Positions 12,261-22,392 of a DNA stretch of 64,000 nt are shown here, piece by piece (the stretch's first letter is position 1; each line of letters opens with the position of its first letter). The notes below the pieces were generated by a model. It was not told the DNA's origin and ran no database searches. It was given only the letters and a program-made list of their open reading frames with translations. The stretch spans positions 116,894,431-116,958,430 of the forward strand of contig OZ038383.1 of the NCBI GenBank assembly GCA_964036045.1, read 5' to 3'. A program made the position numbers and the translations under genes. This stretch comes from Eutreptiella sp. 'Long Island Sound 2002' (Eukaryota; Euglenozoa; Euglenophyceae; Eutreptiales; Eutreptiaceae).

Positions 12261-13457
12261 TTACAATACAAGAGATCCTTTTTTCGTGCATCGGGGAGGG
12301 GGGGCAAGTACAATCAAGTGGTGAATGTGCTCAAAAGAGTCCATGTGCGAATACTTGGCCATCTTGGCCACCACGCGACTGAGCATAGCTTCGCATGGCT
12401 CGTCACTGAATGGCAGACGCGGAATCCGTGAAAAGCACGGATGATGATGCAAAAAGCCGTGCAACCATCAAGGTGGGTACATATTCAACTTTGCGCTCAT
12501 ATCCAAGAGGAAGGGGCAACAGCAAATGTAGGCAGCGAGAGTACAACATAGTCCTTATATTAGAATTTGTGTGACAACCTCGGTGACAGTCTCTGTCTTG
12601 ACAACCACTAATGAATAGAGCGGGTGCATAACCATACAACATGTCAACCATACCCTCCACTTGCATGAGCAAGGCAGTACGTGCAGTAGAATGGGGATGG
12701 CGGGACGGTGCGCAAGTTACGCAGCTTTTGGTGTAGACTATCCTTTCAACCGTAGGTACATGTAGTAACACCGCAACAACCCGTTCCATGTCAATCGGCT
12801 TTGAGTGCTAGCTTAGCTGCGGACAGTCTACAGCAACACAAATATACGACAAAGGAAAAGACCAACGCCAACAAAGAGTCCACAATACTTGTAAAGGTGC
12901 CACACACCAAACAAGACTGGTGTTCTGTTGAGGAACATTGGTACGTTGAACTCAACATAACTCATACTATAGATGAGTTTCAAGAGACAGCGATGGATGT
13001 TCTCGTCTACGAGCAATGGCAGATGATGCTCTGTCCTTTGCTGTAGGGACTGAATACCATGCAAAATCTTTCCAAGATCGGGGGTAGCTGATACTGTGAG
13101 GTCCGACATCATCATGGGTTCCCTTTGTGGGCTAGACACCAACAAGCGCTTAGTGTCCAGCGAGCAACGTATGTCGTGTATCCTTATGGGACTCGACATG
13201 AGCTCATTCAAAACATCATCAAAACACCGGTGATTGTACACAAGCATCTCGGTGACACGTCTTGTACGACTGCGCAGCTCCCGAACACATGGGCACCCAA
13301 GCATAACCTCGGGGCAGGTGGCATGCGTCCAATCGCACAAAACCTGCCCTTTTTCTGCGTGGTTTCTTGGGTGTGCAATGGCATGTGATGGGCACACAAT
13401 ATTTTTGTGTGGGGACCTAGGTGGAAAACACAAATTTTCAGTCCATAGGTGCTCCAA
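12261..13457 (-). pseudogene. Unrecognised decayed gene, WHxYKY-containing
   Basis: A 209-codon open frame (13457-12828) with protein-like composition contains DLTVSATPDLGKILHGIQ and then FLNRTPVLFGVWHLYKYC near its end. It is followed on the same strand, in another frame, by a 128-codon open stretch (12789-12403) and a 67-codon stretch (12464-12261). The gene therefore looks multi-part and shifted, or split by unseen introns. I do not recognise a family. A mobile-element protein is plausible from the surroundings but unproven. No start codon can be fixed. Confidence 0.35.
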
Positions 13458-13473
13458 GCTGATTCATCATTTG

Positions 13474-14506
13474 GTTGCGGATTTGTTACAATGTTGTGCT
13501 TGTGTGGAATGACCACAAGTGGGTTCCACGGGAGTTTATGGTTGGTTGTATGCCTCCTTGACAACATGTGTGCCGTCGCCTGATCATGTTGCCTACAAGA
13601 AAATTCGTTAGATTTCTTGCTTGTCCTTTGTGCTTGCAGTGGTGCTCTGTTTTCATTTCCTCTTCTGTGATGCCGTTGCACAAGCGCAGTATTGGGGAGG
13701 CATTGGCTTGCTGGGTTTTGGACAAGAAATTTGATGGCACCCTCAACATTCACTACTTGCACAATACAAGGTGGATTTGTTTAGCTGCGCACAAAGTCGC
13801 CCACGACAAATTTGAGGTACCTTATGAGGAGTTGCTGGCTGTCAATCCCGAAGAAACGGCCATTACATCCGATGCCATGGCCGTTATATCCGATGTCAAG
13901 ATGCGTGCTGATTTGTATCCAGCTGTTTCTCCTATAGCCGAAGACTCCGACACAAATGATGAATTGGATCTAACTCAGATTGCGCACTCAGAATGGGATG
14001 AATTAGAGGAGTAGTCGGGGTCCTCGGATTCACATTCTTCGGATTCTTGGGATGATGGACCTCCACCGGCAAAGCAACCATATATCAATAGGTCTTTCCT
14101 GCGCCTCAATAGTGATTGAGTCAGGCGGTGAAGGTGGCACGGCAAAGTATGCGAGGTGTATAACATGCCGTTCACCACTTTGAAGCGTTGCAAAAGTAAG
14201 GGCACGTTGTACGCCAAGGCCAACCCTACCAAGCGCACCCTACATTTTGGTAAGAAGGCCAAATATCCCGTTGTTGAGTCCTTGACGTCAAAATGGATTC
14301 GGCAACGCCGCGCAGCATGCTGCATCGTCACCAAGTAGCAAGTGTTGACGTACAGGGCAAAGAGCAACAGACAATGGGCAAAGAAGATGGACACTCACAA
14401 GTCTTCGTGGCCGACCACCTTTTGCCGCTGCGGACCTATCACCACACGCTGGATTGGCAGCATCAAGCACAACAACGTTGCACCCGACCATCTGCTCGGG
14501 CACGTG
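13474..14506 (+). pseudogene. Tandem copy 1 of an unrecognised gene segment
   Basis: First unit of a 1,033-bp direct duplication. On the plus strand a frame at 13568-14014 encodes FEVPYEELLAVNPEETA and then an acidic stretch ending DELEE before TAG. Beyond the TAG the same frame continues with SGSSDSHSSDSWDDGPPP and basic sequence (KWIRQRRAACC). The protein therefore looks longer than the ORF, with acidic and Ser-rich linkers and Arg/Lys-rich blocks, as in nucleic-acid-binding proteins. No family recognised. Copy 2 shares the TAG, so that stop predates the duplication or is the true end. Confidence 0.4.
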
Positions 14507-15590
14507 GTTGCGGATTTCTTACAATGTTGTGCTTGTGTGGGATGACCACAAGTGGGTTCCACGGGAGTTTATGGTCGGTCGTATGCCGCCTTGACAACAT
14601 GTGTGCCGTCGCCTGATCATGTTGCCTACAAGAAAATTCGTTAGTTGTCTTGCTTGTCCTTTGTGCTTGCAGTGGTCTTTTGTTTTCATTTCCTCTTCTG
14701 TGATGCCGTTACACAAGCGCAGTATTGAGGACGCGTTGCCGTGCTGAGTTTTGGACAAGAAATTTGATGGTACCCTCAACATTCAAAACTTGCACAATAC
14801 AAGGTGGATTTGATTAGCGGCACACAAAGTCACCGACGACAAATTTGAGGTACCTTATGAGGAGTTGCCGGCTGTCAATCCCGAAGAAATGGCCGTTACA
14901 TCGGATGCCATGGCCGTTACATCCCATGTCAAGACGCGTGCTGATTTGTATCCAGCTGTTTCCCCTATAGCCGAAGACTCCGATACATATGATGAATTGG
15001 ATCTAACTCAGATTGCATATTCAGAATGGGATGAAGCAGAGGAATAGTCGGGGTCGTCGGAATCACATTCTTCGGATTCTTGGGATGATGTTCCTCCACC
15101 GGCAAGCAGCCATATATTAATATGTCTTTCGTGCGCGTCAATAGTGATCAAGTCAAGGCGCTTAAGGTGGCACGGCAAAGCATGCAAGGTGTATTGCATG
15201 CAGCGCACCACTTTGTAGCGTTGGAAAAAAAAGGGCATGTTGTACGCAAAGGCCAAACCTAGTAAGCGCATCTACATTCTCGTAAGAAGGCCAAATATGC
15301 CGTTGTTCAGTCCTTGACGGCAAAATGGATTCGGCAACGCCGCGGGGCAACCTGCATCGTCACCAAGCATCAGGTGTTGCCGTACATGGCAAAGTGCAAC
15401 GGACAATGGGCAAACAAGGTTGACACTCCGAAGTCTTCGTGGCCAACCGCCTTTTGCCGCCACCATCGTATCACGACACGATGGATTGGTGGCATCAAGC
15501 AAAACAACGTTGCGTCCGAAGATCCGCTCGTGGAGCGATTTAGGAGGGCGATCATTAATGCAGTGCAACGGGGGAAGTACCCATTCTAGG
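14507..15590 (+). pseudogene. Tandem copy 2 of the same segment, with an extra 3' end
   Basis: Begins with the same GTTGCGGATTT-TTACAATGTT sequence as position 13474 and stays closely similar to about 15530. It then extends past the copy-1 junction and encodes VERFRRAIINAVQRGKYPF followed by TAG at 15586-15588. It differs from copy 1 by substitutions and small indels. For example, a TGA replaces a sense codon near 14811 and there is a frame change after about 15110, so this copy is more damaged 5' of the junction. The 3' part (GQWANKVDTPKSSWPTAFC onward) is intact where copy 1 stops, so copy 1 probably lost its end at the duplication joint. Confidence 0.4.
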
Positions 15591-16912
15591 TTTATGGCGA
15601 GGAGCGTAACTCCATACGCAACAACCCAAAATGGAATAAAATCGAGATGCTTCGCATCAAGAGGAGGCGGGACCATAAGGTTTAGTAGCAGATGTGAGGT
15701 GAGGAAATCCGCCGCTTTTGGTGGCGGCGGTCCCACCCACTCGTTGGATTTGTTTTGAATGCTCATGAGTATAGCAAATGATGCCACAACTCATTAAGTA
15801 AGCTGCCCCACATGAGAATTTGCTGCGTTTAGAATTTGTCGTTGCACCTCAAATTTGCCTCATGTAAGCTCCTCAATGTGGATGCCATATTCCCGAGTTC
15901 CTTTTCTGATTTGCTATATTCTTCTTGGAAGTGCTCCGTATTCCGACCATAAATGTCATCCCTCACCGTTCTCGACATTAACCTAAACGATCTATTTAGA
16001 GAATGTTGAGGGCTATGTGTTCCTTCTCATAGCTGCACTTCCAAATCATCACCCAACATTGAAGAGAAATCAAATTTGATTCGTGGTGACTTGACTTTCG
16101 TATCATTCTCGTGGTCTATTGTATGTTAGGCATCACAAACTAGCCGCCCCCACCTTGGTGCTATGGCCCACGGAACTCCATGTTGTAGTGAGAAGAAAAC
16201 TATGCACAAACGGGTGTTATTTTGGGGTATCCCCCGCCTTAAGTGGCAATATGTAGACTGAGGGTATTACGTAATACGTTAATACGTATGTCTAATGTAC
16301 GTCAAGAGTTCAATTTCCATTTGCACACTAGATTTCCAAATGCTGGCCCCCAATCACAATAAAATGGGTAGCACTTCACATTCAGAACACTACATTTCTA
16401 TGATTTGGGGGAGGGGGGTGGTGACTGTTGATGGTACCCCTTGGTGCCAACAATACCAGGAAACCAAACCTATATGCCCGAGCCACAAGAACAGCAAAAA
16501 TAGGGCTCATTCAACCACAAAGAATACATGCCCCAAGGCATCCAACTGTATTTCCCATTATTCTCAAGTTGGGCGAAATTTCGGCAAGCTCTTCAAAAAA
16601 CATCCAAATCCACCATTGCATGTAGCATAATGGCCGAAGCTCAGCAAAAGTTCGGCCAGGTTGTTGAAAACATTAACTAACAAAAGACATGTGCATATAG
16701 GAACATAGGAGGAGTAACATTGCAAGATATTTCACGATGCAGTATATTCAATGGATCCAAATGACTGAGATACAACAATTGGATACACGACGTCGCAATG
16801 GCCGCGAAAAAAATTATCAAAACGTGTGTAGCAAACGGTGCACAGGCACATGCTGGCCGAGATTTCGGCCAGCCTGTATACAAATAGAAAATACAGACGA
16901 TTGAGAGACGTT
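15591..16912. other. No gene seen; GGCCGAAATTTCGGCC-like palindromes
   Basis: No convincing coding sequence. Near 16571, 16630 and 16853 lie imperfect copies of a palindromic motif (for example GCTGGCCGAGATTTCGGCC), which recurs at 29.8-30.9 kb. An A-run and short AT-rich tracts are otherwise unremarkable. Confidence 0.5.
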
Positions 16913-17840
16913 TTAGCGCTTCCGCAGACCCGAAGCACGAGACTTCTTGGGTCCGGACTTAGGGGCAGGCTTGGCAGCACAAGTGGCAGTGCCAGTGGCA
17001 GTGGCAGTAGCCTGTGATTGTGTGTTGCCGCGCTGTGATGGTGAAAAACGATTGACAAAAGTAGTCAAACCCTTTTCGGTAGGGGCCACAGTACCAGTGG
17101 AGGATGCAAACGTGGGCTGTTCGCACTATGTGCTCTTGGGATACTCCAGGGCCTTGGAATCGTCACTTTTGGGTTTCCTCCCTGGAGTCTTTTCCTCCGG
17201 CTGTGAATCTGCTTGGCTTTCCTCCTCGTCAGCATCATCGGCCTCAACATACCAATTACCAGAAATGTAGACAGGGAACCCTGAGCTCAAGTCATGATAC
17301 ACGTCATTCTATGCCTTGGGGGGCGCAGGTGTGAGCGTTGCTAATGGATTCCCTTAGAAAGTAAATAAATTCATAAGGTATTTCACACTCTTCAGCCAAG
17401 AGGGCACAAAAAACATTACAGTGCCTGGAAAACGTGGTAGTCGGCATGCTTGCGAAATGGACATATAGAGTCTCATGCAGAAACTAGTTCCCTGCCCCTA
17501 TGGGAACTGGTGAAAGGATCAAAAGGTATGAGAAACTCTCAATACGCAACACACAGGGCAAATGGCCCTCCGTAAAGGCTACATAACGTGGCAGCTCCTT
17601 ATCAAAAGTTGTAGCGGAGTACATCGAAAAGAGATGGGAACTCACATTATACAATGGCGTCTTCGTAGACAAACGGAAAATAGAGATATCACACTGGTAC
17701 ATATCCTCAGCAACCGTGACTTTCACAGCAGCAACAGTGGCTTTCACCTCAGTAGTCTCATCATAAATAGAGACAAGCACATTGGACATCGGGAGCTGGT
17801 CAACCAGGCTATGCAACCCAGAAGTATAGAGGCGTGGCAC
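16913..17840 (-). pseudogene. Locus A of an unrecognised gene family with basic C-terminus
   Basis: The minus-strand frame 17840-17484 encodes a 118-residue stretch containing ELPRYVAFTEGHLPCVL. After a TAG the frame continues to MPTTTFSRHCNVFCALL, then shifts one frame near 17310 to DLSSGFPVYISGNWYVEADD. An acidic segment and a Thr/Ala/Gly linker follow, then PKKSRASGLRKR and TAA at 16915-16913. One TAG lies inside the last segment (near 17135). The terminal basic block looks like a nuclear localisation signal. Locus B at 49.2-49.9 kb shares the motif order LPxY-x-F-x-EG, MPTT-x-CNV, then an acidic/Lys tail, so both derive from one gene. Function unknown. The stops and frame change suggest a dead copy, though short introns could explain one break. 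Confidence 0.5.
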
Positions 17841-18227
17841 CTTAATGATGCAAGCTGCAAAGGGCAGTGAGCTAATGATACTTGGAATAGGCGATGCAAC
17901 ACAATTGTGTATAAAGTCTGATGTCTGATGTCTGATAAGGGATGTTGTGTGTGCGGTCTGTCCAAGAAGATGTCTGATATTCTTGTCTATTGGAGGTGGG
18001 TCTAGGGGTCTAACGCCTAGAGGAAATTGGGAGAAACTATGCCTAAATCTAAATCATCCCCCCCCAAAATGAAAAAAAACAAAAAGGGAGGACACAATTG
18101 AAAAATCGTTGGGGAACCACCTTGGACAATCAGAAACATGGCAGTACAAAAGTATAAAAGACTTTGAACACTAAAATGGGAAAATGCAGAAAATGTGTGA
18201 GCAGGGAAAGTGGCAAAAAAAAAAGGT

Positions 18228-18960
18228 GCCCATAGGTCCCCATAGGCCCCCATAGGCCCCCAAAAGTGCCCATAGGTCCCCAAAGGTGCCAATAGGCCCC
18301 CATAGGCCCCCATAGCTCCCCATAGGCCCCCAGAGGCCCCCAAAGGTGCCAATAGGTCCACAAAGGTCCCCCTAGATGCCAATGAGTCCCATCGGCCCCC
18401 ATAGGTCGCCGTATGCCCCCATAGGCCCCCATAGGTCCCCATAGGTCCCATAGGTCCCCAAACGTCCCCATAGGCCCCCATAGGCCCCCATAGGTGCCCA
18501 TAGGTGCCCATAGGTCCCCATAGGCCCCCAAAGGCCCCAATAGGCCCCCATAGGTCCCCATAGGCCCCCATAGGTCCCCATAGGTGCCCATAGGTCCCCA
18601 AACGTCCCCCTAGGCCCCCATAGGCCCCCAAAGGTGCCCAAAGGTCCCCACAGGTCGCCAAAGGTGCAAATAGGCCCCCATAGGCCCCCATAGATCCCCA
18701 TAGGCCCCCATAGGCCCCCAAAGGTGCCAATAGATCCCCAAAGGTCCCCCTAGATGCCAATGAGTCCCATCGGCCCCCATAGGTCCCCGTATGCCCCCAT
18801 AGGTCCCGATAGGCCCCCATAGGTCCCCATAGGTCCCATAGGTCCCCAAACGTCCCCATAGGCCCCCATAGGCCCCCATAGGTGCCCATAGGTGCCCATA
18901 GGTCCCCATAGGTCCCCATAGGCCCCCATAGGCCCCCATAGGTCCCCATAGGCCCCCATA
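18228..18960. repeat. Decamer minisatellite, left segment
   Basis: Head-to-tail ten-base units of consensus CCCATAGGYC, with AAA for ATA and GTG for GTC variants. A block around CCTAGATGCC-AATGAG recurs at 18371 and 18750, so there is a higher-order period of 379 bp. A nine-base unit (GTCCCATAG, then GTCCCCAAACG) shifts the phase at both places and also occurs at about 23720 in the right segment. The 322-codon minus-strand ORF here is a by-product of the unit having no stop in any frame. Confidence 0.9.
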
Positions 18961-19041
18961 GTTGTACAAGCAAAACAAAAATCATTCAAAGGCCATATGA
19001 CTTCCTGGTGTCCATACACGGCAAGGGAGGGCGGGAAAAGC

Positions 19042-19416
19042 CTACAGGGAACGAAACCTGTCCCAAGCTGCTAACCCCGCCGCAGCGAAGTCGCCGCCGA
19101 AATCACCGTCAATACGGGAGAAACAGTCAGCCGGGTTGAGATCACCTGGGACCCATTCGAGAAAAACAGTCGAAGCAGACCTCTGGAGCAGGTAAAAGGC
19201 TCTACGCAGGTTCCTGTTATGCCTCTTTAAACCAGACCGGGCGCGCATCCCCGCCAATTGGCCCAGGGAGGAGGCATTGTCCCCAACCATCCTGAAGACG
19301 GGCCAGCCCACATTGACGATGAAATTAAGGCCCTGGACCAGGGAGTCCAACTCTGCCTCCTGCTGCGTCAAAACCCCGAGCCCACAGCGAAAAACCCTGC
19401 CCCCCAGCGCTGGACC
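19042..19416 (-). pseudogene. RNase H domain of the DIRS-like element
   Basis: Same frame as the RT ORF, continuing after a TAA at 19419-19417. Just before the stop is GLVFVDAAFDLDRFKVGL, with the first catalytic Asp of the domain. After it come TQQEAELDSLVQGL (the catalytic Glu helix), RMVGDNASSLGQL (the D-N motif) and FLEWVPGDLNPADCFSR (the typical C-terminal block). RNase H removes the RNA strand during reverse transcription. The single in-frame TAA splits an otherwise well-preserved domain and is most simply a recent nonsense mutation. The frame ends at 19042 with WDRFRSL. Confidence 0.7.
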
Positions 19417-20445
19417 TTAGAGACCCACCTTGAAGCGGTCCAAATCGAAGGCCGCGTCGACAAAAACTAGGCCTCTGCCCGCAGAAGAGGGGGAATCGAC
19501 ACGTCTCGGGGTCCAACCACGTCGTGACATGACAAGGCAATGCAGGAGGCTATGCACCAGCTTCAAGGGGGTGGAAGGCAAAAAGGAAGAGCCCCACATA
19601 ACATGTGACCACCAGCCAGCCAAAAAGGGGCAAGCGCCCACCTGGGGTCTCAGGGCCCATGAAAAACGGCCTATAACCCGCCGAGCGAGCTTCCGGGATA
19701 AAGGCAGCAGCGCAACGCGTAACCATAGACCAAGCAGGACGATCCATTGGTTGGAGACCACAAATACGCCCTGTCCCGCTCCCGACAGCACCAATTTCTT
19801 ACCCAACCAGACAATGGACGGCACAGGCTCAAGGATGCTCTTGGGGCTGATGATCGCCCCTTCACGACCCAACAGGTCACAGAGGCGCGCCGCCGCCGAA
19901 CGCACGTTGCCTGCCCCGAAACCCAAAACGAGAAAATCATCGAGGTAGTGCAAAACCAAGACCGAAACCAAGTCAAGCCCCTGTAGCAAGTAGCCTAACA
20001 CGGTCTGGCAAATTACCGGAGAGTATTGCCATCCAAAGGGCAGGCAATTGAAGGCGAACGTCTGTCCGTCAATACTGACCCTGAAGGCCTGCCTGAGGTC
20101 ATCTGGCAAACGCAAAGACCAGAATGCATTCTTTAAATCAACATGGCATGCCAGCAGGGGGGCCCCCTCAGGTGCCTCCAAACGCAGGTCATCGAGTGCG
20201 CGCAAAAAAGGGTCGCACAAATAGCGGCCCACGTCCTCAGAAAACGCAAGACACCCCTGGCCCGCCCGCAAGTAATGCAACTCAATGAGGAAAGCCCTAT
20301 CTTCCACCACCGGGAGGGTGAAGGACGGCGGGCGGTTGGCATGCTGTTTTGTTGAACTGCACTAAATGCACTATCATAGATGCTTTCTCCGAATTTTTGG
20401 GAACTGGGAACAGCCAGCCATTAAGGGGAAAGGTTGGAAGGGCAC
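19417..20445 (-). pseudogene. Reverse transcriptase of the DIRS-like element
   Basis: The main frame (20310-19417, 297 codons) carries ACHVDLKNAFWSLRL (motif A, catalytic Asp at residue 58), FNCLPFGWQYSPVICQ (motif B region) and HYLDDFLVLG (catalytic box, residues 121-130). It then has LGKKLVLSG of the primer grip and runs into RNase H. The upstream finger motif NGWLFPVPKNSEKASMIVHL is intact but in a different frame (about 20428-20340), and the preceding linker is in a third frame (ends 20421). At least two one-base shifts therefore separate the N-terminal part. The frames do not coincide with a homopolymer run. The motif spelling fits DIRS/Ty3-type RTs. Non-functional in this copy unless translated with frameshifting. 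Confidence 0.75.
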
Positions 20446-21113
20446 CGTGTCAAAACGCCATCCCGCACCAGGGCTCTAGCCATCACCAAACCCTCAGGGG
20501 AAATACTGCGGATGCCCGGTAACGTGCGCGTGGACACCGACAGGACATCATTTGGGGCCACTGCGTGCCAAATGAAATCCGGGATGCGAATGCTACCCAC
20601 CTCCCCAATCCCCCTTTCCGGAACATCCAGGGACAACCCCACCAGGATCGGCTTTGGAGACGTCGATTCAAGAAAAACCACCGGCCAAAGGTCTGGCTCC
20701 AGGCGGTCAAGTGCTGCAATAGCCGCCTCCAGAAAATCAAAAACCCCCAAGTCCCTCGCCACCATATTACCCCTCATCAATAATAATCGGATCCGGGACC
20801 TGACGAGACCCCTGTCCGCGAGAGGCACCCTTAAGCCTTCGGACACGCGATCCAACCATTGCTGTCCCCGGCGGGAGTTCAACAGGAGCTCCGAGCCCTC
20901 TTCCTCGAGACCGCAGGCGAAGAAGTCCAGACCCGCCGCCTCCTCCTCGCACAACGGGGGCGGCTCGCTGGTGGTCCCGGGCCCGACCCCTGAACTTCGC
21001 GGCGACGGACTGGCGTTGGGGGGAACCGCTGGCCCCGACCGACGAGCCTGACTCGGGGGCTTGTGCGGTGGTGGAAGAGTCGGGGGCAACGCCCCCCCCC
21101 GTCGGACCTCCAA
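20421..21113 (-). CDS. Linker/N-terminal ORF of RT polyprotein, overlapping the recombinase ORF
   Basis: A 230-codon frame overlapping the last 347 bases of the recombinase ORF in another frame. The first 60 residues are Pro/Ser-rich. From LCEEEAAGLDFFACGLEEEG onward it is well-formed protein with helices and ends GVLTRCPSNLSP before TAA at 20423-20421. The RT finger motif follows immediately in another frame. Overlapping ORFs are normal in DIRS-like elements, so this is probably the start of the RT polyprotein. In the overlap this frame looks more protein-like than the recombinase tail. Confidence 0.5.
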   Translation of the reverse strand: MEVRRGGALPPTLPPPHKPPSQARRSGPAVPPNASPSPRSSGVGPGTTSEPPPLCEEEAAGLDFFACGLEEEGSELLLNSRRGQQWLDRVSEGLRVPLADRGLVRSRIRLLLMRGNMVARDLGVFDFLEAAIAALDRLEPDLWPVVFLESTSPKPILVGLSLDVPERGIGEVGSIRIPDFIWHAVAPNDVLSVSTRTLPGIRSISPEGLVMARALVRDGVLTRCPSNLSP

Positions 21114-22362
21114 GAGGGGATTCTCGGGCCGGGGAGGGCGGATCTGTGCGGCGTCCTGTGGTCGATGCGGACTGCGGGGTAGCCACCGACGGACCCGAGG
21201 GGGTCGACTGTCCTTGTTTCCACGAAGGCTGGCGAGGCGGCGCGGGTCGTGAAGGTCGCTTGGCGGTCGGCGGCTGCATAGCGTCCCCGGAGTCGTCCCC
21301 TTCCACCACTGCCTCGGAACCTCTGTCGCGCTTCGATCCGGTGGCCGGGAGCTTAGCGGGCCTCTCGTCCGGCAAGCAGAGACCCATGAGCGATGACGGC
21401 CAGAACTCGGCTGTGTCGGTGGTCATCCACTTGACCCCCTGACTCGTTGGCCACGGCAGGCGTGAGCTCGAGTGGAAGGTGAAGTCCTCTGGTGCCGCTG
21501 CGTAGAAGTGCGCCATGCGCACACTGGCCCAGCGTCCCCACCAGCATAGGTAGCGCCGGGGGAGGCCACGGAATCGGAGGAAGGCAGCCCCCGCGCGACG
21601 CCACGAGTGCCAGCGGTAAGCGGCGTAACGGCTGCCTTGGAGCAGTCGGGCCATACCCTCTTCGAGGACGGCGGCTCTGTCGACCATGACGTCCCGTCCA
21701 GGAAACTGGCGCCGCAACCAGTGGGCCCATTCGCCCGCAAAACTGCCGAGGGCACGGGAAACCCAGCGCGAGTCCCGTTTGAGGCCCCAGAAAGCCACCG
21801 CCTTCCCCCGCAGGCCGGAGCGCCGGACAGACGCGATTCCCCCCACGCGGGTGAGGCTGCTGAAGGAAAGGACGGCGGCGGCGAAGACAGCCCAGTCCTC
21901 CGGAGTCTGGCAGGCCTCGGCCATGACCTGCAGAACATGGGGACCTGCGTAAGGGCGGTCTCCCGGGGTAGCCACCGGCGCACGGGCGAGGCGCCAGAGG
22001 CGTTCCCATCGTAACGGCGGTATCCATCCCATGACCCATACAGCGTGTAACGCCGACACGGCGCCCCGCAGCGTTGCGGGTCGATATCCCGACTGGAAGA
22101 GGAGGAGCAAAATACTCTCCGCCAGGCTCTGCGTGTCCCCCGCCGGTGCCGACCCATGGAAGAAAGCGATTCGTCGAAGGTGTGAACCATAGGAATTCCG
22201 TGTCCCCTCCTTCCAAGTGCTGATGAGGCATGTTTGGACGTCGTCCGCTGGATCCGCATACCCGAGCTCTCGCCACAAGGCCGCGATGGACCTCCAATCA
22301 ATGGTTTTTCCGACCCACTCCGAAACCGGCGCCACTGCCACCGCCGGACTCGCCAGCTCCAA
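20767..22362 (-). CDS. Tyrosine recombinase of the DIRS-like element (intact)
   Basis: Cuts and rejoins element DNA through a covalent phosphotyrosine intermediate and would insert the circular copy. Residues about 25-125 look like the helical core-binding domain (GTRNSYGSHLRRIAFF). The catalytic domain shows Arg172 in SLTRVGGIASVR, the His-x-x-Arg box His252/Arg255 in RWHSWRRAGAAF, Trp278 in place of the second His, and the nucleophile Tyr287 in RMAHFYAAAPED. All five lie in the right order and spacing. Residues after about 310 are a disordered Arg/Gly/Pro/Ser tail that overlaps the next ORF. The frame is open for 531 codons from a TTG at 22362. No ATG is near, and the same frame continues upstream through TGA 22395-22393 into gag, so translation may depend on readthrough or on a start further in. 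It is the only intact enzyme of the element. Confidence 0.85.
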   Translation of the reverse strand: MELASPAVAVAPVSEWVGKTIDWRSIAALWRELGYADPADDVQTCLISTWKEGTRNSYGSHLRRIAFFHGSAPAGDTQSLAESILLLLFQSGYRPATLRGAVSALHAVWVMGWIPPLRWERLWRLARAPVATPGDRPYAGPHVLQVMAEACQTPEDWAVFAAAVLSFSSLTRVGGIASVRRSGLRGKAVAFWGLKRDSRWVSRALGSFAGEWAHWLRRQFPGRDVMVDRAAVLEEGMARLLQGSRYAAYRWHSWRRAGAAFLRFRGLPRRYLCWWGRWASVRMAHFYAAAPEDFTFHSSSRLPWPTSQGVKWMTTDTAEFWPSSLMGLCLPDERPAKLPATGSKRDRGSEAVVEGDDSGDAMQPPTAKRPSRPAPPRQPSWKQGQSTPSGPSVATPQSASTTGRRTDPPSPARESPLGGPTGGGVAPDSSTTAQAPESGSSVGASGSPQRQSVAAKFRGRARDHQRAAPVVRGGGGGSGLLRLRSRGRGLGAPVELPPGTAMVGSRVRRLKGASRGQGSRQVPDPIIIDEG

Positions 22363-22392
22363 GATCGGTTCCAGCCCCCCCGGCGCGTCTCG

